Source: JBEOJY01 sp040275305
Lineage (GTDB): Bacteria > Pseudomonadota > Alphaproteobacteria > UBA9219
Direction of reading: 5' to 3'
NCBI GenBank assembly: GCA_040275305.1
Contig: JBEOJY010000007.1
Span: 65,176-129,175 of the forward strand
DNA length: 64,000 nt
The translations under genes and the position numbers were made by a program. How positions within the stretch are numbered: position 1 is the first letter of the stretch; each line of letters starts with the position of its first letter. Of this stretch, positions 8,909 to 17,546 are shown piece after piece. The notes under the pieces were generated by a model. That model was not told the origin of the DNA. It worked only from the letters and a program-made list of their open reading frames with translations, and searched no databases.

Positions 8909-9559
8909 ATGGGAGATTGGCTAAGACTGGCCCTTGATGCCATCCTGATCGTCTGCGTAGGCGCTGGGCTTGTGCAGGCCACGCGACTGATACGCTATCT
9001 TTCTAACCTCCGTGAAAACCGTGAAGGCATGGAACGATTCATCCGCGAATTCAATGCGACCGTTTCGCGCGCTGAGACTGGCCTCAAAGAACTGCGCTAT
9101 GCCGCGCGGGAAAGCGGCGACGATCTCGAAAAACTGGTCGAAAAAGCCGTCATGGTTCGCGACGAGCTGCAATTTCTTGTCGAAAGCGCGGACCAGATCG
9201 CGGATCGTCTGAGCCAATCGGCGACGCAAGCCGTCCAGTCCGGCGAACAGAATGCGGAAATCATCCCTCTGTCGGAACGCCGCGACGAACCGACGCGACC
9301 CGCAGCCGCGCAAACGCCCGCAACGGAAACCAGAAATGAACCGCGCCAGAAAACGGCAATGTCCCGCGCCACCGCTCTGACTGCAAATCCAGACGCGCGC
9401 CGCCCGCCCAGCGCGACAGCCCCTGCGCAACCCTCGGCTGCGGTTCTGTCAACGCTCGCGGCGAAGATCGCCGATGCGCGCTCCGCGTCGAAAGTCTCGC
9501 CCGCCGCAGCCTCTCGCGCAGAACAGGAATTGCTTCAGGCGCTTCAGAATTTACGGTAA
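8909..9559 (+). CDS. DUF6468 domain-containing flagellar-locus protein
   Basis: A 216-residue protein with an N-terminal membrane helix (about residues 5-22), a long helical/coiled segment (23-105, rich in Glu, Arg and Leu) and a Pro/Ala-rich low-complexity tail. Proteins with this DUF6468 layout sit directly after fliM in many alphaproteobacterial flagellar operons; their function is not known to me. It begins four bases after fliM with AAGGAAG upstream, so it is co-transcribed. A role at the motor periphery is inferred from context. Confidence 0.8.
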   Translation: MGDWLRLALDAILIVCVGAGLVQATRLIRYLSNLRENREGMERFIREFNATVSRAETGLKELRYAARESGDDLEKLVEKAVMVRDELQFLVESADQIADRLSQSATQAVQSGEQNAEIIPLSERRDEPTRPAAAQTPATETRNEPRQKTAMSRATALTANPDARRPPSATAPAQPSAAVLSTLAAKIADARSASKVSPAAASRAEQELLQALQNLR

Positions 9560-9644
9560 TGGAAGAGCAAGGATACTGTCATGAAACATGTTGCCCTGCG
9601 CATTAATCCATCGTTTCAGAACAAGGCGCGTTGTCGCCACAAGC

Positions 9645-9779
9645 GTCATAACGAGGAGTGTCCCGCCGCAGCCGGGAAACGACGCGGCAATCCAGAATTC
9701 CAGACGATATCTCTTGAAGACTCTAAATCGCTTCGTCGCCTGAAGAAGGCTCCTCGCGATGACAGCCCTTTCCACAACC
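9645..9779. repeat. Palindromic element A, copy 3
   Basis: This copy begins GTCATAACGAGGAGTG and closes with GGCTCCTCGCGATGACAG plus the outer arm CCCTTTCCACAACC. It is more diverged than other copies. With element B at 9854 it fills the 525-base gap (9560-10084) inside the flagellar block. The gap contains no convincing gene. Confidence 0.75.
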
Positions 9780-9792
9780 TTGGCGCATCATT

Positions 9793-9830
9793 TTCCCTGC
9801 TAATCCATGCAGCTTTCTGTAGGGTAATGC
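9793..9830. repeat. Short CTGTAGGGTA motif, copy 1
   Basis: The stretch ending TTTCTGTAGGGTAATGCAT matches two other places (46872-46916 and 54543-54586) that share a TTTTTCCT start and a CTGTAGGGTA-x-ATG end about 30 bases later. It lies directly between element A and element B. Function unknown. Confidence 0.5.
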
Positions 9831-9853
9831 ATAACCACCTACACGTTAACGCG

Positions 9854-10034
9854 TTGTTGGATAACAAAATTTATCTTAGCCGAAAGCGCCATTCCGGCGA
9901 AAGCCGGAATCCAGCAGCGCCGCGTCTGCGGCGCGAAAGACTCTCAATCGCGCTCACAATCGCAGGCCGTGAATTCGCTCTGTTCCGCTCGCTACCGCTC
10001 GCAAGCTGGATTCCGGCTTTCGCCGGAATGACGC
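9854..10034. repeat. Palindromic element B, complete copy
   Basis: An element of about 180 bases. It starts TTGTTGGATAACAAAATTTA and contains CATTCCGGCGAAAGCCGG, an inner GCGCCGCGTCTGCGGCGC hairpin, and the inverted closing arm GGCTTTCGCCGGAATGACG. A second copy at 46618-46864 is close to identical apart from a 68-base insertion. It ends about 50 bases before motE. Confidence 0.85.
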
Positions 10035-10084
10035 TGGCGGTTACATTAATCATATATTATCAAATAGTTAACCTGTAAGGTAAT

Positions 10085-10798
10085 ATGACAATGGAATTCA
10101 CTGGGGCAAAATCGCGCTGGCTGCTGCCCACGATGATCGTCATGGGCACCGTCATGATTGGCATGTGCCTGAGCGATGCGCATGATTTGATCGCGACAGG
10201 ACAACTTTTCGGCCATCCAGCCATGGCCGAATCATCGCCCCCCCCTGCCGACGCCCACGCCGAAGAACCTTCTCGCCAACCTGCGTCTTCCGCAGCAACG
10301 ACACTAACCCCGACAACCTCGCAAGATGGGCACGCAACCGAAGCCTCTCCTACGCCGTCTGGAGAACCTCCCGCGAACGAAGAAAGCTCGCCTGCGGAAA
10401 TGGACATCCTGAAGCAACTTTCGGCGCGACGTGAAGCGTTGGACCGCCGTTCGCAGGATATCGACAAACGCGAAACGCTGTTAAAGATCTATGAACAACG
10501 CATCGAACAGAAAACGAGCGAAATGACGGCCTTGCGTCAACAAATTCAGTCCTTGTTAGGACAAGCCAACGAAACGCAGGCGGCCCAACTCGACAATCTG
10601 GTGAAAATCTACGAAACCATGAAACCCGAAGATGCCGCCAAAATCTTTGACACCCTCGATATGCAGATCCTTCTTGGCGTCATTCAGCGCATGAAGCCTA
10701 AAAGCACAGCCCCCATTATGGCTAAAATGTCGGCGGAAAAGGCTAGAGAAGTCACCATATCCTTGTTAAAACAGGACAAACTTCCCCAAATTAAGTAA
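10085..10798 (+). CDS. motE: Flagellar motility chaperone MotE-like protein
   Basis: A 237-residue protein with an N-terminal membrane or signal segment (about residues 17-35), a Pro/Ser/Ala-rich linker, a coiled coil (about 110-165, DIDKRETLLKIYEQRIEQK) and a C-terminal MgtE-N-like helical domain with VKIYETMKPEDAAKIFDTLD. This is the MotE layout. In rhizobia MotE is a periplasmic chaperone for the stator-associated protein MotC. The ATG follows GTAAGG. It is the last gene of the flagellar block but is separated from the DUF6468 gene by 525 bases of repeats. Confidence 0.85.
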   Translation: MTMEFTGAKSRWLLPTMIVMGTVMIGMCLSDAHDLIATGQLFGHPAMAESSPPPADAHAEEPSRQPASSAATTLTPTTSQDGHATEASPTPSGEPPANEESSPAEMDILKQLSARREALDRRSQDIDKRETLLKIYEQRIEQKTSEMTALRQQIQSLLGQANETQAAQLDNLVKIYETMKPEDAAKIFDTLDMQILLGVIQRMKPKSTAPIMAKMSAEKAREVTISLLKQDKLPQIK

Positions 10799-10929
10799 CG
10801 ATCTTTCGCCAAAAATCCGTAAGAAACCTTGATTTATTGCGCAAGATGTGATTATTTTCCCACACGCAAGCGCTGAGTACGCATATATGCAACCAAGATT
10901 TTGACAAGTTCTAAGGTTACCTACACGGC

Positions 10930-12423
10930 ATGCCAATCAAGCTGATCCCCACCATACTCTGCGGCGGCGCAGGTTCTCGCCTTTGGCCTGTATCACGCGA
11001 GCAGCATCCCAAACCGTTCATTACGTTAACGGATGGGCAAAGCTTGCTGCAAAAAGCTTATTTACGCGGTCTTACGCAAAGCAATGTCGTGGAAGTCGTG
11101 ACCGTCACAAATCGCGAATTCGCGCATATTACGGAAGATGCGTTGGCATCTGCTGCCATCCCGGATACCCATGCGTTGACGCCAAAAACAATCATGGTGG
11201 AACCTGTCGGGCGCAATACGGCCCCCGCGCTCGCGATGTCCGCTCTGCACACGCAAGCGACGCACGGCGACGACGCGATACTATTGGTTTTACCTGCCGA
11301 TCACCTGATTGACAAAAAAGAAGCGTTCCGCCATGCAGTGGAACGGGCCGTGCAACTGGCGCAATCCGGCAAGATTGTCACCTTTGGCATCCGCCCAGAC
11401 AGGCCGGAAACGGGCTTTGGCTACATCGAAGCCGATGGCGAGCGCGTCTTACGCTTTGTGGAAAAGCCCTCTCTGGAAACAGCCCGGAAATATCTGGCGG
11501 CAGGAAACTACCTGTGGAACGCAGGCATGTTCTGCTTCTCCGCAAAAACAATTTTGACGGAGATGGACAAGCACTGCCCCGACATCGTCGCAGGCGCGCG
11601 GGCGTCCTTTTCAAATCTTCAACGCGCAACGGACCGAGGCGTAAAACGTCTGACCATTGCGCCAGAAAAGTTCGGCGCTCTGCGCGATATTTCGATCGAC
11701 TACGCAATCATGGAGAAGTCAAGTTGCGTCGCGGTTGTCGCCTGCGACATTGGATGGAGCGATATCGGTTCATGGGTAGCCTTGGGCGAACTGACCGAAG
11801 CGGACGATATCGGCAACCGCGTGGAAGGCGAAGTCGTGCTCCACGATGTCGAGAATTGCAACATCACGGCATCATCGCGAGTTATTGGCGCTGTAGGCGT
11901 CCGCGATCTGATAGTCATCGACACCCCGGATGCTCTTCTGATCGCCGACAAGTCAAAAGCTCAGGATGTCAGACACATATATTCCGCGCTGAAAGGCAGC
12001 GGCCATCAAGCTCACCTCGCGCATGCGACTGTCAGCCGCCCTTGGGGGAAATACACGGTGCTGGAAGACAACCCAGGCTTCAAAATCAAGCGTATCGAGG
12101 TCAATCCCGGCGCGCGCCTGTCGCTTCAATCGCACAGACATCGTAACGAGCACTGGGTTGTCATCTCAGGCAATGCGACTGTCCAGAATGGGAACGAAGT
12201 ATTCAAGCTGTCATCGAACGAATCGACCTACATCCCCGCGCGGCATATGCATCGCATATCCAACGACACGACGAAACCGCTCATCATAGTCGAAGTCCAA
12301 ACCGGCAGATATCTAGGAGAAGACGACATCATACGCTTCGACGACGATTACGGCCGCAAACGGGATCATGAACTTCTGATCATGAAAACTCCCGGCAAAA
12401 AGAGCCAAGAAAACGCCGCCTAA
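10930..12423 (+). CDS. manC: Mannose-1-phosphate guanylyltransferase / mannose-6-phosphate isomerase
   Basis: A 497-residue bifunctional type II enzyme that makes GDP-mannose for polysaccharides or LPS. The N-terminal nucleotidyltransferase has the signature LCGGAGSRLWPVSREQHPKP (about residues 11-30), and FVEKP at about 177. The C-terminal cupin (about 370-480) carries RPWGKYTVLEDNPGFKIKR and QSHRHRNEHWVVISGNA with the metal-binding histidines. Full length, no frame damage. No manB/algC or GDP-mannose dehydratase lies next to it. Confidence 0.95.
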   Translation: MPIKLIPTILCGGAGSRLWPVSREQHPKPFITLTDGQSLLQKAYLRGLTQSNVVEVVTVTNREFAHITEDALASAAIPDTHALTPKTIMVEPVGRNTAPALAMSALHTQATHGDDAILLVLPADHLIDKKEAFRHAVERAVQLAQSGKIVTFGIRPDRPETGFGYIEADGERVLRFVEKPSLETARKYLAAGNYLWNAGMFCFSAKTILTEMDKHCPDIVAGARASFSNLQRATDRGVKRLTIAPEKFGALRDISIDYAIMEKSSCVAVVACDIGWSDIGSWVALGELTEADDIGNRVEGEVVLHDVENCNITASSRVIGAVGVRDLIVIDTPDALLIADKSKAQDVRHIYSALKGSGHQAHLAHATVSRPWGKYTVLEDNPGFKIKRIEVNPGARLSLQSHRHRNEHWVVISGNATVQNGNEVFKLSSNESTYIPARHMHRISNDTTKPLIIVEVQTGRYLGEDDIIRFDDDYGRKRDHELLIMKTPGKKSQENAA

Positions 12424-12497
12424 AAACCACAAAAAAAACACCACGCCCGTCATAGCGCGACTGCGCGTAACAGGTATGGTGTCTTTCTTTGTCTCCG

Positions 12498-12523
12498 GAA
12501 GGGCCGCCGGATCGCGGCCCTTC
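12498..12523. terminator. Perfect 10-bp hairpin between manC and the Flp pilin gene
   Basis: GAAGGGCCGC and GCGGCCCTTC are separated by six bases and lie between the convergent ends of manC and the pilin gene. No clear T-run follows on either side, so it may be a weak bidirectional terminator or simply an mRNA-stabilising hairpin. Confidence 0.45.
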
Positions 12524-12542
12524 ATAAGAGAAGAAGCGGCTA

Positions 12543-12704
12543 TTAGCCTGTCTGCAGGTTGTCCTGAACTTTCTGGAACACCGCTGACAATTGCGGGCCC
12601 AAGGTCACAAGCACGCCTACGATCGCAACCGCAATCAGCGAAGCGATGAGGCCGTATTCAATGGCGGTGGCGCCTTCTTCGTCTCTAAGGAAGCGGACAA
12701 ACAT
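12543..12704 (-). CDS. flp: Flp/Fap-type IVb pilin
   Basis: A 53-residue prepilin too short for many ORF callers. A short basic leader ends at Gly11, followed by ATAIEYGLIASLIAVAIVG, the classic class IVb site: cleavage after Gly, Glu at +5, Tyr at +6, then a hydrophobic helix. It would be the major subunit of a Tad pilus used for surface attachment. The ATG at 12704 has GAAGGAG upstream. It stands alone: no tadA, tadV or rcpC genes are near, though TadE/TadG-like genes occur about 17 kb away. Confidence 0.9.
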   Translation of the reverse strand: MFVRFLRDEEGATAIEYGLIASLIAVAIVGVLVTLGPQLSAVFQKVQDNLQTG

Positions 12705-13110
12705 GGTAAACTCCTTCGTCTGGTGGATATTAAACCCATGAACCGTATGGTTCGCGTTAGAGCCAAGAATAGCGGAATTCTTTTAAGGAAGTATGAATCG
12801 AATCGACAATTTGTCCAATGGAGTCAGACACATAATATGTAAACAAACTCCATCGATTTTCGAACTATTTTGGCCTAACGCACTAGAAAATCAAGGGGAA
12901 CTGACGCCGCAAAGTTCAATTGCCCATCGTATTCCACAAGCCCGCCGCAAATAACTCGCAACAATAGGAAAAAAAATTGACCGAAATAGCTCGACGCTAA
13001 AACGACAATATGCTTTGTTACTCAAAGGATATTCACGACCTAGAATAATAAGCGCAACTTGAGGAAACTTGGCAATAAGCGCCATAAAATTACGGGGCCG
13101 GAACGCAAAC
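12705..13110. other. Gene-free stretch upstream of flp and metG
   Basis: About 400 AT-richer bases serve as leader for the leftward pilin gene and the rightward metG. A small GAACC-GTAT-GGTTC hairpin lies near 12738. I see no RNA gene, repeat family member or credible small ORF. Confidence 0.4.
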
Positions 13111-14673
13111 ATGTCCAATCAAAGTTTCTACATCACGACCCCCATCTATTATGTCAATGATGTGCCGCACATAGGCCATTCCTATACCTCCATCGCCTGC
13201 GACGCGCTGGCGCGATTTAAGCGGCTGGACGATTACGACGTGGTGTTTCTGACCGGAACCGACGAGCACGGCCAAAAAATCGCCAAAACAGCTTCGCTGG
13301 CTGGCATGGAGCCGAAACCATTCACGGACAAAGTGTCCCAAAATTTCCGCGACCTAACCAAAACGCTGAATCTATCCAACGACGACTTCATCCGCACGAC
13401 CGAAGAGCGGCACAAAAAGGCCTGTCAGGCGCTTTGGAACGAGCTCCTGAAACGCGACGAGATCTACCTAGGTTCCTACTCCGGATGGTACGCCATTCGC
13501 GACGAAGCCTACTATGGCGAAGACGAATTGAAAGACGGCCCCAACGGCAAGAAAATCGCCCCTTCCGGCGCGGAATGCGAATGGATGGAAGAACCCAGCT
13601 ATTTCTTCAAATTATCGCAATGGGGCGACCGCCTTCTGGAATTCTACGACAATAACCCCGACTTCATCCTGCCGCATTCGCGCCGCAACGAAGTCATCAG
13701 CTTCGTCAAATCCGGCATGCGCGACCTGTCCATCTCCCGAACGGCGCTGAGTTGGGGCGTGCCCGTGCCGAACGAGCCACGCCACGTCATGTATGTCTGG
13801 CTTGACGCGCTAACCAACTACCTGACCGCCATCGGCTACCCCGACGCGCAATCCGAAACCTACCGTAAGTTCTGGCCCGCCAATTTGCATATGGTCGGCA
13901 AGGACATCCTGCGCTTTCATGCCGTCTATTGGCCAGCCTTCCTGATGGCCGCCGGATTGGAGCCGCCGAAGCGCGTCTTCGCCCACGGCTGGTGGACCAA
14001 CGAAGGGCAGAAAATCTCGAAATCGCTCGGCAACGTGATCGACCCCTTGGAACTAGTGAACGCCTTCGGTCTCGACCAGACTCGCTACTTCCTCCTGCGC
14101 GAAGTCTCGTTCGGCAGCGACGGCGACTTCTCCCGCGCGGCCATGATCCGCCGCATCAATGGCGAACTTGCCAACGACCTCGGCAACCTCGCGCAACGCA
14201 CGCTGTCGATGATCAACAAGAACTGTGGCGCGAAAGTCCCAACGCCGGGCGCGTTCACCGAAACCGACAACGCGCTGCTCGGAAAGGCCAAAGCCCTGCT
14301 GGCCCAGACCCGCGCGGAATTCGATCAGCAAGCCTTCCACAAAGCGCTAGATCACCTCTGGGCCGTCAGCGGCGAGGCCAACCGCTATATCGACGAGCAA
14401 GCCCCCTGGACGTTGAAGAAAACCGACCTGTCGCGCATGGAAACGGTGCTCTATGTCCTGACCGAAACCCTGCGCCATCTGGCGATTTTGATTCAGCCCT
14501 TTATGCCCGACTCCATGAACGCAATGCTCGACCAGTTGGCGATCCCGGCGGGCGAACGCGCGTTCGCAGCCCTGACCCCGGATCATGCCGTCAAGCCCGG
14601 CACGCCACTCCCCGCGCCGCAAGGCATCTTTCCCCGCTACGTGACGGAACCGCAAGCGCCGCAGAAATCATAG
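13111..14673 (+). CDS. metG: Methionyl-tRNA synthetase
   Basis: A 520-residue class I synthetase that charges tRNA-Met. HIGH occurs at residues 20-23 (DVPHIGHSYT) and the KMSKS-equivalent is KISKS in EGQKISKSLGN. The knuckle region lacks the paired Cys of zinc-bearing forms, as in type 2 bacterial MetRS, and the C-terminal tRNA-binding extension is absent. I start at ATG 13111 (MSNQSFYITTPIYYVN), which fits the family. A TTG at 13069 with GAGGA just before it would add 14 residues. Confidence 0.95.
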   Translation: MSNQSFYITTPIYYVNDVPHIGHSYTSIACDALARFKRLDDYDVVFLTGTDEHGQKIAKTASLAGMEPKPFTDKVSQNFRDLTKTLNLSNDDFIRTTEERHKKACQALWNELLKRDEIYLGSYSGWYAIRDEAYYGEDELKDGPNGKKIAPSGAECEWMEEPSYFFKLSQWGDRLLEFYDNNPDFILPHSRRNEVISFVKSGMRDLSISRTALSWGVPVPNEPRHVMYVWLDALTNYLTAIGYPDAQSETYRKFWPANLHMVGKDILRFHAVYWPAFLMAAGLEPPKRVFAHGWWTNEGQKISKSLGNVIDPLELVNAFGLDQTRYFLLREVSFGSDGDFSRAAMIRRINGELANDLGNLAQRTLSMINKNCGAKVPTPGAFTETDNALLGKAKALLAQTRAEFDQQAFHKALDHLWAVSGEANRYIDEQAPWTLKKTDLSRMETVLYVLTETLRHLAILIQPFMPDSMNAMLDQLAIPAGERAFAALTPDHAVKPGTPLPAPQGIFPRYVTEPQAPQKS

Positions 14674-14761
14674 CGCCGGGCGACATAATTCCCCTCACGC
14701 GCGGCCTGCTAATCATGTAGGATCAGCGAATCCACACTGCCATGATTATATAGCCCCCCGC

Positions 14762-15658
14762 ATGTCGCACGACCGCATTTTCCGCACCCTTGCCATCGCG
14801 CTGTTCCTGTTTTTGTCCGCAGGGCCAACAAGCGCGTCGGCTCGCAAAAGCGCCGCGCCTGCCGCCCCTCCGCAAATCGTCGCGAGCTTCAGCGTGCTGG
14901 GCGACATGGCGCGACAGATCGGCGGAGAATACATAGAAGTCCACGTTCTGGCTGGCCCCGACATCGACGCGCAATCCTACGCGCCTGCGCACAACGATAC
15001 GAAGACAGTCTCCCGCGCCGACCTCGTCATCGCGAACGGCCTCGGCTACGACGCATGGATGGATAAGCTCGTCAAAGAATCCGGAACCGAAGCGCCTATC
15101 ATCGTCGCCAGCCGAGGGGTTAAGCCACGAACGACCGAAGACGGCGCGACTTCGCCTTACGCATGGATGGCCCCAGCCAACGGAAAGATGTACGCGAGCA
15201 ACATCGCGGAAGCTCTAGAAGAACTGGCGCATAAAAACGCCGCCCCCGAACAGGCGCAAGCCATCCGCCTCCGCGCCACACGCTATCTGGAGGAAATCGA
15301 CGACGCCCACAGCAATTTTCATAAAGCGCTCGTCGACATCCCGGTTAGCAAACGCTTCATCATCACGGGACGCGATGCCTACACCTATCTGGCGGCCTCC
15401 TGCGACCTGACGGCAATGCCTTATGCCGCGCCGGAGGCGCAAACGACCATCAAGACGCAAGGCATCAGGCATATCTTCCTCGACAGCGCGAGCGAACCCC
15501 GCCCCGTCATGCTACTGGCCGCCAACACGGGCGCGCGGCTCGGCGGCACGCTCTATGCCGTCCTCTCGCCCCCTGACGGCCCAGCGCCCACCTACCTCGC
15601 GCTGCTAGGCTACAACGCTTCCAAAATAACAAAAGCCATGGCCGAGAACGGGAGATGA
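14762..15658 (+). CDS. ZnuA-like metal ABC transporter substrate-binding protein with altered metal site
   Basis: A 298-residue cluster A-I solute-binding protein with a signal peptide (about residues 1-28) and the two-lobe ZnuA/TroA fold (VVASF-like start IVASFSVLGDMARQIGG, SRADLVIANGLGYDAWM). The residues that normally ligate metal look replaced: the usual D-P-H-x-Y-x-P is DAQSYAP (His to Gln), D-P-H-A-W is SPYAWM (His to Tyr), and S-H-D-A is TGRDAY (His to Arg). No permease or ATPase gene is adjacent. It may bind something other than zinc or manganese, or be a scavenger. The fold is clear; the ligand is unknown. Confidence 0.8.
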   Translation: MSHDRIFRTLAIALFLFLSAGPTSASARKSAAPAAPPQIVASFSVLGDMARQIGGEYIEVHVLAGPDIDAQSYAPAHNDTKTVSRADLVIANGLGYDAWMDKLVKESGTEAPIIVASRGVKPRTTEDGATSPYAWMAPANGKMYASNIAEALEELAHKNAAPEQAQAIRLRATRYLEEIDDAHSNFHKALVDIPVSKRFIITGRDAYTYLAASCDLTAMPYAAPEAQTTIKTQGIRHIFLDSASEPRPVMLLAANTGARLGGTLYAVLSPPDGPAPTYLALLGYNASKITKAMAENGR

Positions 15659-15710
15659 TAGTCGCCTGCGTTTCAGGAATTGGAAGCTCACTTGCCGCAA
15701 GCGCAGCGCG

Positions 15711-15871
15711 ATTCCCTCCCCCTTGCGGGGAGGGTTAGGGTGGGGAATTTCAGCACGCAGAAATCGGGGATGAGAAGGCAGAGTCTTGCCGCAAGGCCGT
15801 TCTGATACATGCCTACCTACTTCTGTCTTCTGGTCCCCCACCCGAACCCTCCCCGCAAGGGGGAGGGAATT
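15711..15871. repeat. Palindromic element D, full copy
   Basis: A 160-base element with outer arms TTCCCTCCCCCTTGCGGGGA and its complement, followed inward by GGGTTAGGGTGGGG and CCCCCACCCGAACCCT. The interior has GCCGCAAGGC and short CAGAA/TTCTG pairs. A second full copy with the same inner plan is at 57507-57668. It fills the gap between the ZnuA-like gene and fliJ. Confidence 0.8.
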
Positions 15872-15921
15872 ACGCCGCGCTTTCTTAGTCCATGCGCCAA
15901 TTCTGGAGCAGATATCCCCGC

Positions 15922-16332
15922 ATGAAATCGCTAGCCACCCTCATCAAACTGCAAAAGACTCGCGTAGACGAAAAGCGTCAGGAACTGGCGCGGCAAATGG
16001 ATATTCTGGAACGCACCGAACGCGCCATCGCGCAGCTCGCCATCGCGCTAGTCAGCGAGCAACAGGCCGCCAGCCAAAACGAGGAATCCCGCGCCACCTA
16101 TGGCGCATGGCTGCGCGCCGCCATCTTGCGCGGCAAAGCCTTGGAAAAGGAACGCCTCGCCAACCTCGCCGCCGTCGAAGCCGCCCGCGATAAACTCTCA
16201 GAAGTCTTCAGCGAGCAAAAACGCTACGAACAAGCCGAATCCGCCCGCCTCGAAGCCCTCCGCAAAGAAGAAGCCCACAAAGAAACCGTCACCCTCGACG
16301 AAGTTGGAAGCACAAGATGGGGGAGAAAATGA
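15922..16332 (+). CDS. fliJ: Flagellar export protein FliJ-like coiled-coil protein
   Basis: A 136-residue, almost fully helical, highly charged protein. It opens MKSLATLIKLQKTRVDEKRQ, which is the alphaproteobacterial FliJ start, and continues in heptad pattern to the end. FliJ is the soluble stalk of the flagellar type III export ATPase FliI. It stands apart from the fliL-fliM block and no fliI or fliH is adjacent, so the name rests on sequence character. The upstream in-frame ATG at 15892 would add 10 residues and lies close to element D; 15922 is preferred. Confidence 0.7.
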   Translation: MKSLATLIKLQKTRVDEKRQELARQMDILERTERAIAQLAIALVSEQQAASQNEESRATYGAWLRAAILRGKALEKERLANLAAVEAARDKLSEVFSEQKRYEQAESARLEALRKEEAHKETVTLDEVGSTRWGRK

Positions 16333-16388
16333 TGGCAGAAGACTACATAATATCTACAAGAACACGCTTATAAAGACGTAAAGAAATA

Positions 16389-17492
16389 CTACACTGAAGC
16401 AAATTGCTGTAAAGCCCCCCCTAGATTTAACCCTCTCATTGCAGCAGGCAAAGATGGTTGTAATGACTTACCATAATCTCCACCACGCGCCTTCTTGATA
16501 TCCAAAGACGTAGAAACTTGAAATACAGAATTAATCGGATCAGCAGACAAATACGATCTTGCATTGCCCAAAACTCCGCTCAAAAGCTGCTTCAAAGAAA
16601 CATCGTCCGCATAAGCCATGTGGTCAGTTACAATTGCATTGCGGACATTCTTTAGCTTTGAGTTTTCCCCCGTAACATCAACCACAGCCGCCCGAAGATC
16701 GTTAGTTAGCAACGCATGAACAAGCGCCTCTTCATCTACGATTTCCTGACGAGCAGTATTGATTAATATCGCACCCTTCTTCATTCTTTTAATTATTCTG
16801 CTGGATATCAACCCATCAGTCTGAGAATTAAGCTTACAATGCACCGTTAATACATCCGACCGAACGGCAACATCTTCCAAACTATCCATAAACTGCACAT
16901 GAACATCTTCTGGAAGCTCTTTATCACGCCAATGCGGCGAGTAGGCAACTACGTTACTCATCCCGTGCGCTACATTCGCCATCCTTGCAACTTTTGTCCC
17001 AATCCGCCCCAATCCAACAATACCTAAAGTAAGATTTGTGATCCTGAGCGGCAAAGCAACCGCCGTCAAAATCTCCTGTCCTGCTTTCCTCCACCCATAC
17101 TTCAAATCCGATGTGCTTGTCAGGGCTTGATCCAATGAGGTAAACACGTAGCGAGCGACTGCGTCGCTGCAATAATCAGGCACATTACAAACATGAATAC
17201 CAAGCTGCTGCGCAGTATCCAAACAACCATTCAAATAATCATACCCAGTAGAAGCTGCTATAATGACCTTCAAATCTTCGGCAAGGCAATTTAACGTCTG
17301 TGACTCGATCTTACTTTGCCCAACCACAATAGCGTCAGCCCCTTTACATCTCCGCTTTATCTGATGAGGCTCAGTTGTTTGATAAATTCTAACTTCATCT
17401 GCGACTTCGCCCAGCATTGACTCAAAATCGTACCCCATCGGATTTGTCATCCGGCCATCTAAAACTACAATCTTTTTAAATTTATCAACCAT
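16389..17492 (-). CDS. D-isomer-specific 2-hydroxyacid dehydrogenase family protein
   Basis: A 367-residue NAD-dependent dehydrogenase. The Rossmann motif is GIVGLGRIGTKVA, followed by CKLNSQTDGLIS, NTARQEIVDEEAL (catalytic Arg; Gln replaces the usual Gly) and TDHMAYADD (likely catalytic His). The substrate cannot be named. Base composition is clearly AT-richer than its neighbours and it pairs with an HTH regulator in the same composition block, which suggests recent transfer. The start is ATG 17492 with AGGGTGA upstream. The C-terminal 50 residues resemble nothing I recognise. Confidence 0.75.
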   Translation of the reverse strand: MVDKFKKIVVLDGRMTNPMGYDFESMLGEVADEVRIYQTTEPHQIKRRCKGADAIVVGQSKIESQTLNCLAEDLKVIIAASTGYDYLNGCLDTAQQLGIHVCNVPDYCSDAVARYVFTSLDQALTSTSDLKYGWRKAGQEILTAVALPLRITNLTLGIVGLGRIGTKVARMANVAHGMSNVVAYSPHWRDKELPEDVHVQFMDSLEDVAVRSDVLTVHCKLNSQTDGLISSRIIKRMKKGAILINTARQEIVDEEALVHALLTNDLRAAVVDVTGENSKLKNVRNAIVTDHMAYADDVSLKQLLSGVLGNARSYLSADPINSVFQVSTSLDIKKARGGDYGKSLQPSLPAAMRGLNLGGALQQFASV

Positions 17493-17546
17493 TACTGTCA
17501 CCCTATTTTGGCCACTCACCCCAACCGCCCAACACCAAGCGCCAGC

